Below are positions 7,163-15,041 of a stretch of 64,000 nucleotides of DNA, piece after piece. The stretch covers positions 620,001-684,000 of the forward strand of contig NZ_JAFJZZ010000001.1 in assembly GCF_017255415.1 (NCBI RefSeq), in the 5' to 3' direction. Within the stretch, counting starts at the first letter, position 1; each line of letters starts with the position of its first letter. The notes under the pieces were generated by a model. It searched no databases and was not told where the DNA came from. It saw only the letters and a program-made list of their open reading frames with translations. This DNA comes from Clostridium aminobutyricum. Its GTDB lineage: Bacteria; Bacillota; Clostridia; Peptostreptococcales; Anaerovoracaceae. The position numbers and the translations under genes are program-made.

Positions 7163-9030
7163 TTTTTATTCCTCCATTTCAGTAAAAAGGCTGAGTTAAT
7201 AATAACGAGAATTGAACCGGCATTATGTACCAAAGCACCCGCTACGGGGTTGAGGATGCCGGTGATTGCCAGAACGATTGCAACAAAATTTAGAACCAGG
7301 GAAAAGGCGAGATTGTATTTGATGGTTATCATCATTCTCTTTGAAAGGGACAGCAGATGAGGAATCTCTTTAATTTCATCGTTCACGAGCACAATATCCG
7401 CAGCATCTACCGCAATATCACTTCCGATTCCTCCCATCGCAATCCCAACGTAGGATTTTTTCAAGGCAGGCGCATCATTGATGCCATCGCCGATCATGCA
7501 GACTTGCTGGTGCTCCCGCTGATAAGAGTCGATCCATTTCAGCTTATCTTCGGGTAAACAGTTGGCGAGTACTTCGTCGATGTGAAGCTGCTCAGCGATA
7601 TGCTTTGCCGCATTTTCATGGTCACCTGTCAGGAGAATAGGGATGACACCCGTCCTTTTCACTTCTGTAATTGTTGTGCCGGCTTCCTCACGCAAGGTGT
7701 CTGCCAGTGCTAGAAAACCAGCCAATGTATTTCCGACAGACAGATAAATCACTGTACAGCCATCATTCAGATATTTTTCCGTTTTTTCTGTGGCTTGTTT
7801 GGAAATAACGATATGCTGTTCCGCAAGTAGTTCCCGATTTCCGGCAATAATTTCTTGCTCATTTACCGTGACCCGCACGCCTCTTCCCGGCAGCATTTGA
7901 AATTGTTCTGCCTGCGGAAGCCTATTCGGATTAGCAGATCGATAGCTGCGGATGACCGCTTTGCCAAGAGGATGCTCAGAACGTTCCTCGGCACAAGCGG
8001 CATATGTATAGATTTCCGCCTCCGAAAGATCAGGAAGGAAGCTGTGGACTGCAACTACCTGAGGGGTTCCATAAGTCAAGGTACCGGTCTTATCAAATGT
8101 GATTTTCGACACAGCGGCTAAGCGTTCCAACGCGTCTCCTTCACGAACAAGGAAACCGTGCTTCGTCGCATTTCCGATAGCGGCCATAATGGCAGTCGGG
8201 GTTGCCAATACAAGGGCGCAGGGGCAAAATACAACCAGAATGGTAACGGACCGTATGATCTGTCCTGTCATCAGCCAAGTGAGTGCTGCCGAGCTCAGTG
8301 CGATTACGACAATCCAGGTAGCCCACCGATCTGCAATGCCGACAATTTTTGCTTTCCCTGCATCGGCAGATTGAACCAGCCGGATCATGCGCTGGATGGA
8401 ACTGTCTTCTCCAACCTTTGTGGCTTCCATGTCGAAAGAACCAAATTGATTGAACGTTCCGCTGGATACTTCATCCCCAACGCTTTTGTCCACCGGCAGC
8501 GATTCTCCCGTCATAACAGCCTGATTGATGGATGTCTGACCTGATTTGATAATGCCGTCCACCGGAATGGTTTCACCCGGGAGTACGCGGAGCAAATCAC
8601 CAACCTTTACTTGTTCCGCGGAAATGATCTGTTCAGTCGTTTCGATGATTTTTCGAGCAGTACGCGGTGTGAGATGAACCAGTTTTTCAATTCCGGCTCT
8701 CGCTTTTGCAACCGTCAGATCTTCCAATAAAGCACCAAGCTGCATAATGAAAGCTATTTCTGCGGCGGCAAAAACTTCTCCAATGATGACAGACGCAATC
8801 AACGCAATGGAAACCAGCACATCCGCTTTAATGTCAAAGGCCGTCACCAAACCAATAATGGCTTCCAAAATAATCGGCAGCCCGCACAAAACAATGGCGA
8901 CCCACGCTGCATTGAAAGGGAGCGGTATAAAATCGAAAATACTTATCAGTATGGCGAACCCTGAAATAGCCAAACAGGTAATGTCCTTTTTGGTACCTCC
9001 CCATTCCAAAAATTCTTCTAACTTCTGCAT
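7159..9030 (-). CDS. P1B-type heavy-metal translocating ATPase
   Basis: A 623-aa pump without an N-terminal metal-binding domain. Visible motifs are the TGES actuator loop (174-177), the metal-site CPC (269-271), the phosphorylation site DKTGT (Asp313), HPLGKAV in the nucleotide domain, and GDGINDAPAL. The last helices contain LNPVAGALVHNAGS. The CPC and HN motifs place it in P1B but do not fix the metal (copper, zinc/cadmium, manganese or cobalt all possible). It is controlled with the CsoR-type gene upstream through two TATACC-N6-GGTATR boxes and is followed by an overlapping small membrane protein. Confidence 0.94.
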   Translation of the reverse strand: MQKLEEFLEWGGTKKDITCLAISGFAILISIFDFIPLPFNAAWVAIVLCGLPIILEAIIGLVTAFDIKADVLVSIALIASVIIGEVFAAAEIAFIMQLGALLEDLTVAKARAGIEKLVHLTPRTARKIIETTEQIISAEQVKVGDLLRVLPGETIPVDGIIKSGQTSINQAVMTGESLPVDKSVGDEVSSGTFNQFGSFDMEATKVGEDSSIQRMIRLVQSADAGKAKIVGIADRWATWIVVIALSSAALTWLMTGQIIRSVTILVVFCPCALVLATPTAIMAAIGNATKHGFLVREGDALERLAAVSKITFDKTGTLTYGTPQVVAVHSFLPDLSEAEIYTYAACAEERSEHPLGKAVIRSYRSANPNRLPQAEQFQMLPGRGVRVTVNEQEIIAGNRELLAEQHIVISKQATEKTEKYLNDGCTVIYLSVGNTLAGFLALADTLREEAGTTITEVKRTGVIPILLTGDHENAAKHIAEQLHIDEVLANCLPEDKLKWIDSYQREHQQVCMIGDGINDAPALKKSYVGIAMGGIGSDIAVDAADIVLVNDEIKEIPHLLSLSKRMMITIKYNLAFSLVLNFVAIVLAITGILNPVAGALVHNAGSILVIINSAFLLKWRNKK

Positions 9031-9045
9031 ATTGTCCTCCTTTTA

Positions 9046-9088
9046 TATACCTATGGGGGTATGCGTACATTATACCTATACGGGTATA
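9046..9088. promoter_or_regulatory. Two CsoR-type operators upstream of the metal ATPase
   Basis: TATACC-N6-GGTATG (9046-9063) and TATACC-N6-GGTATA (9071-9088), 25 bp apart from centre to centre. A third copy lies before the csoR-like gene (9439-9456). CsoR repressors bind such G/C-cored dyads. Confidence 0.75.
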
Positions 9089-9149
9089 GGCTGTCAAGAG
9101 AGTAAAAGAAAGCCAGCCGTAAATATTACAGCTGGCTTACAGCAGAAGA

Positions 9150-9425
9150 TCAAGTCATATTGGCAAAGCGCTCGACTGCTTTTGTAAAATTTTCTATTGT
9201 TTTATCGGCGTCTCCATGCTCGATCCCATCCCTGACACAATGGTTAATATGTCCCTCTAAAACGACTTGTCCTACCTTATGCAGTGCAGACTTTGCGGCA
9301 TTGATTTGCGCCAGTACATCTTCACAGGGAACCTCTTCATCTACCATTCGGTCAATTGCCTGCACCTGTCCGATGATTTTTTTCAAGCGGCGATGCAGAT
9401 TTTCAGCGTCCATGCATTGTCTCAT
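9150..9425 (-). CDS. csoR: CsoR-family metal-sensing repressor
   Basis: A 91-aa all-helical DUF156 protein. The ligand set is Cys34 (VPCEDVL), His59 and Cys63 (EGHINHC), matching the C-H-C triad of copper(I)-sensing CsoR rather than the His-rich site of RcnR. It should dissociate from DNA on metal binding. It lies upstream of the P-type ATPase on the same strand, and identical operator architecture precedes both genes, so the two form one regulon. Copper is the best guess. Confidence 0.9.
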   Translation of the reverse strand: MRQCMDAENLHRRLKKIIGQVQAIDRMVDEEVPCEDVLAQINAAKSALHKVGQVVLEGHINHCVRDGIEHGDADKTIENFTKAVERFANMT

Positions 9426-9438
9426 TTTAATACCTCCG

Positions 9439-9456
9439 TATACCGTTAGGGGTATT
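9439..9456. promoter_or_regulatory. CsoR-type operator before csoR
   Basis: TATACC-N6-GGTATT, the same spacing as the two boxes before the ATPase, placed 14 bp upstream of the csoR start. Consistent with autoregulation. Confidence 0.7.
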
Positions 9457-9610
9457 CGTATATTATCGGGCGAATTTCTGTTTTTGTCAAGAGTTTCCCT
9501 TTGTGCAATAGGAAACGGTCAACCAACAGTTAATTTTGTCAACTAAAATCAACTTTAAATCCATTGTGATCGGACATAATAATCGTATAATAAAACTAGA
9601 GGTGATGATA

Positions 9611-10726
9611 ATGAAAGAAATCAATATTGCAAAAAAATTAATTGAAAAACGTAAAGAAAAAGGGATTACTCAGGATGAGCTGGCCTCCTATATCGGCGTA
9701 TCGAAGGCATCGGTTTCCAAGTGGGAAACAGGACACAGCTATCCGGATATTACTTTCCTTCCGCAGCTTGCCGCCTATTTTAATATCAGTATAGATGAAC
9801 TGATCGGCTATTTGCCGCAGATGGAAAAAGAGGATATCAAAAATCTGTACTATAAGCTGACTGCTGAGTTCAGCACAAAACCTTTCGGTGAGGTGATGGA
9901 TGAATGCCATGAAATCATCAAAAAATATTACTCCTGCTTTCCGCTTTTGCTTCAAATGGCAGGACTTCTGACCAATCATTACATGCTGGCTAAGGAGAAG
10001 GAAGAGCAAGAGGCGACTCTTCAAGAAGTCATTCATCTATGCGAACGGATCAAAGCGGAGGCAGAGGAAATGCAGCTAATTAATCAAGCCAATTCGATTG
10101 AAGCCATTTGCTGGTTGATACTGGGAAACGCTGATAAAGTAATGGAGTTGCTGGATGGAATCATGAAACCGTCCTCTTCCAATGAGACTTTATTGGCAAG
10201 TGCCTATCAGATGACAGGGAATATGGAGAAGGCGAAAGAAGTATTGCAGGCTGGAATCTATCTGCGATTAGTTGAGTTGATGGGCATGCTGCCGAGCTAT
10301 CTTTTGCTGTGTCAGGGAGACTCGCAGCGATTTGAAAGTACGTTAAACCGTGCTGTCTCGATGGCCGGAATTTTTGACTTAGACAGGCTTCATGCAGGGG
10401 TGATGCTGCAAATCTATTTAGCCGCTGCTCAGGGCTATGCAATGCAAAGCAATCCAGAACGGGCATTGGATTTGATCGAAAAATATGCAGCTGTATGCAC
10501 CTCAGAAGCATTTCCGTTTACCTTGCATGGAGATAATTTCTTTGACAGCATTGATCCATGGTTTGCTGATTTTGATTTAGGAAATCAGGCACCGCGCAGC
10601 GACAAAGTCATCAAAGAAAGCATGCTTCAAGGGCTTATTGAAAATCCGTTTTTTACGACTTTTGCAGATCAGCCAAGATTTCAGCGTATCCTTGCGTCAA
10701 TGAAATCAAGATTGGAAGAACGTTGA
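9611..10726 (+). CDS. XRE-family HTH regulator with TPR-like C-terminus
   Basis: A 371-aa protein. Residues 1-65 form a Cro/CI HTH (KGITQDELASYIGVSKASVS, then the family-typical FLPQLAAYFNISIDELIGY). The remaining ~300 residues are helical repeats resembling TPR units (LLASAYQMTGNMEKAKEVLQ), as in regulators that bind peptides or partner proteins. ATG 9611 follows AGAGGTGAT; a longer frame upstream has no ribosome site. Target genes are unknown. Confidence 0.88.
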   Translation: MKEINIAKKLIEKRKEKGITQDELASYIGVSKASVSKWETGHSYPDITFLPQLAAYFNISIDELIGYLPQMEKEDIKNLYYKLTAEFSTKPFGEVMDECHEIIKKYYSCFPLLLQMAGLLTNHYMLAKEKEEQEATLQEVIHLCERIKAEAEEMQLINQANSIEAICWLILGNADKVMELLDGIMKPSSSNETLLASAYQMTGNMEKAKEVLQAGIYLRLVELMGMLPSYLLLCQGDSQRFESTLNRAVSMAGIFDLDRLHAGVMLQIYLAAAQGYAMQSNPERALDLIEKYAAVCTSEAFPFTLHGDNFFDSIDPWFADFDLGNQAPRSDKVIKESMLQGLIENPFFTTFADQPRFQRILASMKSRLEER

Positions 10727-10834
10727 CCATAAGCTTCAAAAGAAATTGTAAAATATGACAGGCATCTGATGATGAAACGGAAATAACAAAACGAAATTCG
10801 GCATATATATGAAACGAGATAGGGGTGAATATAT

Positions 10835-11719
10835 ATGAAGATTCGTTTAAAACAACTAAGCCTGCAGGATGATAACGAGCGGTACCGCAGGCCTTCTAAA
10901 CAGCTTCCACTTCCCAATGAGTTTACATTTCAAAATTTTGCAATCGACGATACAGAACCGTCTTTGATTACCGATGTGTTCAATGATTCGGAAGACGTAA
11001 TCAAGGCATTCTTCGGTATCTTGAAAAATGCATCCAACATGGAGGATTATTTAGGAGGGTGCGGATCCATCGGTGATACCATGAATCCATATGCATATGC
11101 TTACGAGCTTTATACGCAAGATGCACGGCAGGAAATGTCTTTAGAAAGCTTTAAGGATTCTTTTCAAGGAATCGGGCATATCAATTTATTGAAGTTATAT
11201 CCCGTCTATATACCGCCCGGAACCCCTGAAAACATTCGATATTATATGTTTGAAATCGAGATTATCACCGGGCCTACTGAAAAAGACCAAATGGCTTATG
11301 ATCGCGGTGGAAGTTATTTTGTTTACTATTATGGATTGATCGCGGTGGAATACGATCAAAATGAGGGCTGGAAGATTCGCTCCATTTATTATTTACCGGA
11401 AGATTTTCTGTGTGCACCGGATCACGGCTGGTCTTATGCAGCGGAATATCTTGTCCCAATTGTCTATGAAGAATGGTATCAGTTGATTGATCAAATCGAT
11501 AATATGGTTCAAAACGGAAATCTAGTGAGTGTATATGCTTCTAACGAAGATAAGAGTAGACGATATAAGTTTGATTTCGTACGGCTTACAAATGGGTATG
11601 ATATTTTGCTTCATGAAAATATATGGAATAAAGGGCGTTGGGAGGAAATCAATATTATGCGAGATGAAGGGCAGCGGTTGAAGTTGTCTCCACTCAATCC
11701 GAATTTTATGACAGCTTAA
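10835..11719 (+). CDS. Hypothetical protein
   Basis: A 294-aa soluble protein with no signal peptide or membrane helix. It is rich in aromatic residues (SYFVYYYGLIAVEYDQNEGW) and has an alternating beta pattern in its second half, which resembles an NTF2-like or DUF4829-like fold without allowing a call. A ribosome site (ATAGGGGTG) and terminator (11721-11755) support it as a stand-alone gene. Confidence 0.75.
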   Translation: MKIRLKQLSLQDDNERYRRPSKQLPLPNEFTFQNFAIDDTEPSLITDVFNDSEDVIKAFFGILKNASNMEDYLGGCGSIGDTMNPYAYAYELYTQDARQEMSLESFKDSFQGIGHINLLKLYPVYIPPGTPENIRYYMFEIEIITGPTEKDQMAYDRGGSYFVYYYGLIAVEYDQNEGWKIRSIYYLPEDFLCAPDHGWSYAAEYLVPIVYEEWYQLIDQIDNMVQNGNLVSVYASNEDKSRRYKFDFVRLTNGYDILLHENIWNKGRWEEINIMRDEGQRLKLSPLNPNFMTA

Positions 11720-11720
11720 A

Positions 11721-11755
11721 AAATAGCCGGGCTTCTCCGCGAAACTCGGCTATTT
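11721..11755 (+). terminator. Rho-independent terminator
   Basis: 9-bp stem AAATAGCCG/CGGCTATTT (11721-11729 with 11747-11755) right after the stop at 11719. Confidence 0.7.
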
Positions 11756-11778
11756 GAATGTTGCAAGGATTTATTAAA

Positions 11779-12211
11779 TTACCTGATCGGATAGCCTCGG
11801 GGAATACAATCGCAATTTATAATTTTTTTCCCACCATCCAAAAGCAATTCTTCTTGATTCACCTCTGCGAATAAATGCTTTACTCCTCCGGTCGGCTCCC
11901 CATCCACATTGGATGCTTGATGCAACTGTCAGGGATTGGGGGCGGCTGTATCGCAGTATTGGAGGGTGTCACCGAAGTGAATTCACTACCGATACATGCA
12001 GGAGGGGTCGAGTTAAACCAAAATTGACCGAGAAAGGGAGTTGACGATAATTTGTTATCGTCCATTCGTTGACATGCAGATCGGTATCCGATGCACACCC
12101 AATGAAGTATTCTCCTTTCATCGATTCATATAGCTCTACTGGAATATTTACATTATGATCAAAATGATCTTGGTCATTCCAACATCTATTCTGATTGCGT
12201 AATTCATACAT
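11779..12211 (-). pseudogene. Frameshifted hypothetical gene remnant
   Basis: A good start (ATG 12211 after AAGGTGAG) leads into MYELRNQNRCWNDQDHFDHN and an ordinary-looking protein to about GCASDTDLHVNEW. After that every frame is broken. A plausible C-terminus (GGVKHLFAEVNQEELLLDGG, then IINCDCIPRGYPIR and a stop at 11779) lies in a different frame. At least one frameshift plus a stop separates the halves. The family is not recognised. Confidence 0.6.
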
Positions 12212-12252
12212 AGTCTCACCTTTTTAATGGTGTTTAGAAAATTCTATATCAA

Positions 12253-12269
12253 CAATAGTACTACTATTG
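12253..12269. promoter_or_regulatory. Operator-like palindrome
   Basis: CAATAGTA-C-TACTATTG, perfect 8-bp arms, about 40 bp upstream of the broken gene (12211) and 110 bp upstream of the acetyltransferase. It may have controlled either promoter; the regulator is unknown. Confidence 0.4.
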
Positions 12270-12380
12270 ACTTATTTTATGCTGGGACAATGATGACGGT
12301 GAATAGATTGACGGATAAAAATAAGGGTTTATTATAGAACAGCTGTTTTATGATATAAATGATAAATATTTTATAAGATT

Positions 12381-12851
12381 ATGGGAATGGGAAGGATAAG
12401 AGTAAAGAATATGCAAGGCAAAAAACGTCAAACGTATAAATTTATATTTAGCGGTCAGACCAAGAAGGAAGTGATCTTTTCTAAAGAATTACTGCATTTG
12501 GCAGACGAATCCGACAAAGAGGAATTGGAACAGATTGGTTTCTTTGAAGCACGAGAAGTTGACTTATATCTCCAAAACGCCTCCATCTATATCCTACGGA
12601 TTGATGGCAAATACGTGGGTCTTGGCACCTTGATATATCCTTATTGGAGAAAGGATATCCCTGCGCAAAACTTTCAAGATATCGGGATGCATGTGGCAGA
12701 AGAGTATAGGGGGAAAGGGTTTGGCCGAAGTATTGTTCAGCATATGGTTTCCATATGCCTTGAAAACGGGAAGATACCGATTGCCGAGTGTTTAATCGAC
12801 AATGCTGCATCCAAAGCAACCCTTGAGAGTGCGGGATTTATCAAGCATTGA
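12381..12851 (+). CDS. GNAT family N-acetyltransferase
   Basis: A 156-aa protein with the acetyl-CoA binding core of GNAT enzymes: IGMHVAEEYRGKGFGRSIVQ (motif A, RGKGFG pyrophosphate loop) and AECLIDNAASKATLESAGF (motif B). The N-terminal third lacks a recognisable acceptor domain. The ATG has no convincing ribosome site, so the true start is uncertain or the gene is a shortened copy of a longer acetyltransferase. The substrate is unknown. Confidence 0.8.
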   Translation: MGMGRIRVKNMQGKKRQTYKFIFSGQTKKEVIFSKELLHLADESDKEELEQIGFFEAREVDLYLQNASIYILRIDGKYVGLGTLIYPYWRKDIPAQNFQDIGMHVAEEYRGKGFGRSIVQHMVSICLENGKIPIAECLIDNAASKATLESAGFIKH

Positions 12852-13008
12852 AATTGGTGTAATAACTTATTAAGAATTGGTAAATTATAGAGAGGAGAAA
12901 GCGGAGAAACGTTTTCAGATGTAGAATTATCAAGAACCGGTCGGCGAAAAGGAACGATTATTAAATGAAAAACAAAAAGGTAAACAATAAACATAAAATG
13001 TAAACATA

Positions 13009-13032
13009 AAAGCAGAGACTATTCTCTGCTTT
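13009..13032. terminator. Bidirectional rho-independent terminator
   Basis: Perfect 10-bp stem AAAGCAGAGA/TCTCTGCTTT (13009-13018 with 13023-13032) with flanking A and T runs. It lies between the acetyltransferase side and the converging B3/4-EamA operon. Confidence 0.82.
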
Positions 13033-13078
13033 GTTTTTCAGTACATTTTTTTTATACAGGATCATTAGTCCTATCAAC

Positions 13079-13792
13079 CTATAAAGTGAGTTCCCGGTCA
13101 ACAATATTCATATGTGCAATCTTTGCAGAACCGCCAAGATACTTGGTGAGCTCTGCTAATAATAATGCAGCCGATTCCAAGTCATCGCTTTTGTCAGGAT
13201 CTACCGATTCAATAATGAGAAATGCATTTACTGTATTTTCCGTAAGCATCGTTCTTTGTCCATCCCGCCAGTTCCAACATCGGCACACGGCTCCGTCGTC
13301 GTCTTTATAAATAATTTCCCCAGGCAAAGCATTGTCATATTCCTCATCGCCAAGTGCAAGAAAAGGTTCTCCGCCAGCTGCCTTTGTTAAAAGCAAATCG
13401 CCCTTAAACGTATCCATATCTTCGCCGCCGCAAGGAAGCCCGTAGGTCAGAGATACTGCATTATAGATATCAACCAAGGGATTGATCGGTGAAATGCCGG
13501 TACCTTTTTCTATTCGTTTCAATAACGCCTCTATCGAACATCGGACCCCTTTTTTTGTCTTGAATTGTTGATAGGCTTCCCGCCAGACAGAAATCACTTT
13601 ATTTTGACTGAACACGTCCGCTGTCAGAAATTTGGTTGCCTCTTTGCTGCTCTGCTTCAATAGTTCGTTGATTTCTTGTCTTACAGCTGACACATGTGCT
13701 TCTGTATTTTGAATCCCTTTTACTATAATTACGGCAATCTCTGCTTCCGGAAATAATTCCCAAAAATCATCTTTAATTATAAATTTTGTCAT
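13079..13792 (-). CDS. B3/4 domain protein (PheRS-beta-like)
   Basis: A 237-aa protein matching the stand-alone B3/4 domain otherwise found in the beta chain of phenylalanyl-tRNA synthetase. Typical stretches are SPINPLVDIYNAVSLTYGLP and ALPGEIIYKDDDGAVCRCWN, WRDGQRTML. Such proteins are thought to bind or edit aminoacyl-tRNA, or to act in amino-acid metabolism; the role here is not known. Its ATG overlaps the stop of the EamA transporter by four bases, so the two are co-translated. Confidence 0.88.
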   Translation of the reverse strand: MTKFIIKDDFWELFPEAEIAVIIVKGIQNTEAHVSAVRQEINELLKQSSKEATKFLTADVFSQNKVISVWREAYQQFKTKKGVRCSIEALLKRIEKGTGISPINPLVDIYNAVSLTYGLPCGGEDMDTFKGDLLLTKAAGGEPFLALGDEEYDNALPGEIIYKDDDGAVCRCWNWRDGQRTMLTENTVNAFLIIESVDPDKSDDLESAALLLAELTKYLGGSAKIAHMNIVDRELTL

Positions 13793-14775
13793 CTTACATC
13801 TTCTCCTTTGTATTTATATGGATTTAATATTTCTTCATGTTTTTCACTAAGTTTATTCGTTATTTTTCCTTTGGACGGGATCTGCGCAAGAAGAATCGCT
13901 ATAAACATTATAATACATCCAAAAGTCTCGCGTATTGAAATTTGCTCATTTAGGATAATAATTCCCGCAATCACGGCAAATACGGATTCCATACTTAGAA
14001 TCAAGGATGTAACGGTAGGTTCCGTATATTTTTGAGCGACAACCTGCAGGGTGTATGCAATACCACAAGATAGAACACCGGCATATAATATTGGCAGCCA
14101 GCAATTAATAATATCGGCCCAACGGATAGTCTCAAAGATAATCATACAAGGTATGGACAGAATCCCGCAAACAAGGAATTGGAAACAGGACAATTTTACC
14201 CCATCTATTTTTGGAGAAAAATGATCAATCACTAAAATATGTATTGAAAATCCGAATGCACAAATCAATATCAGCAAATCACCTTTACCTATTAAAAAAT
14301 CTTCTTGAATGCAAAGCAAATATAGACCTGTTGTTGCTAATACGACGCAGAGCCAGAGAATTGGACGAACTTTCTGTCTCAGAAATATTCCTAAAATTGG
14401 TACGATAACAATATATAATGCTGTAATAAATCCGGCTTTTCCGGCAGTCGTATAAATCATGCCAATCTGCTGTAAAGAGCTGGATATGAAAAAAACAACG
14501 CCGCATACTAGCCCTCCTGCGATCAGATCCTTTCTTGCAGTTTTTAGTTCAATCTCCGTTGCTTTTATTTCTGTTTCGGCGGATTGTCTTTTTTTCCTTT
14601 GGTGAGCCATACTAGTAAGAACAGGAAGCAGGACAAGTGCTCCAATCAAACATCGTATTCCGTTGAATGTAAATGGGCCGATATACTCCATTCCTGCTCT
14701 TTGGGCGACAAAAGACACTCCCCATATCAAAGCAGTTATAATCAACATAAACTCACCGTGCATTTTTCTTCGCAT
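13789..14775 (-). CDS. EamA/DMT superfamily transporter
   Basis: A 328-aa protein with ten predicted membrane helices in two EamA repeats (LIITALIWGVSFVAQRAG at the start; YAGVLSCGIAYTLQVVAQKY and EPTVTSLILSMESVFAVIAG in the second). A basic, glutamate-rich linker follows helix 2-3 (about residues 60-85). The family exports amino acids and other metabolites. The start MRRKMHGEF has GGAGG upstream; a longer frame does not. It is first in a two-gene operon with the B3/4 protein, suggesting an amino-acid link. Confidence 0.9.
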   Translation of the reverse strand: MRRKMHGEFMLIITALIWGVSFVAQRAGMEYIGPFTFNGIRCLIGALVLLPVLTSMAHQRKKRQSAETEIKATEIELKTARKDLIAGGLVCGVVFFISSSLQQIGMIYTTAGKAGFITALYIVIVPILGIFLRQKVRPILWLCVVLATTGLYLLCIQEDFLIGKGDLLILICAFGFSIHILVIDHFSPKIDGVKLSCFQFLVCGILSIPCMIIFETIRWADIINCWLPILYAGVLSCGIAYTLQVVAQKYTEPTVTSLILSMESVFAVIAGIIILNEQISIRETFGCIIMFIAILLAQIPSKGKITNKLSEKHEEILNPYKYKGEDVR

Positions 14776-14917
14776 AATCTTTCCTCCAGTACATAATGAG
14801 ATGCTTTCTTTATAATTAAGCAATTTACATGCCAATTACCATGTCTGAATGATAAATGTCCAAATACGTAAGTTGCCAAGCTTCGAACAGTATAAAATAA
14901 GCTTTGGTGAAGAAGAA

Positions 14918-14939
14918 TTGAATCAATATTGAATCAATA
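14918..14939. repeat. 11-bp tandem repeat upstream of the sigma-54 activator gene
   Basis: TTGAATCAATA occurs twice head to tail (14918-14928, 14929-14939), about 100 bp before the activator start; a related TTGATTT/CGATTCAA pair follows. This could be an enhancer-type site for the activator, which is only a guess. Confidence 0.4.
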
Positions 14940-15041
14940 TTGGTTATGTTGATTTAAAATCGATTCAAGTGGATGTAAGAAGATTTTCTATGGTCGAAAT
15001 TTTTTTATTGATGCGTTATAATGAATCAGGGAGGAAGAAAA

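Noticed and set aside
8099-9187. Several long plus-strand frames opposite the metal ATPase
   Set aside because: They lie fully inside a clear P-type ATPase on the other strand, lack ribosome sites and show low-complexity, shadow-like composition.
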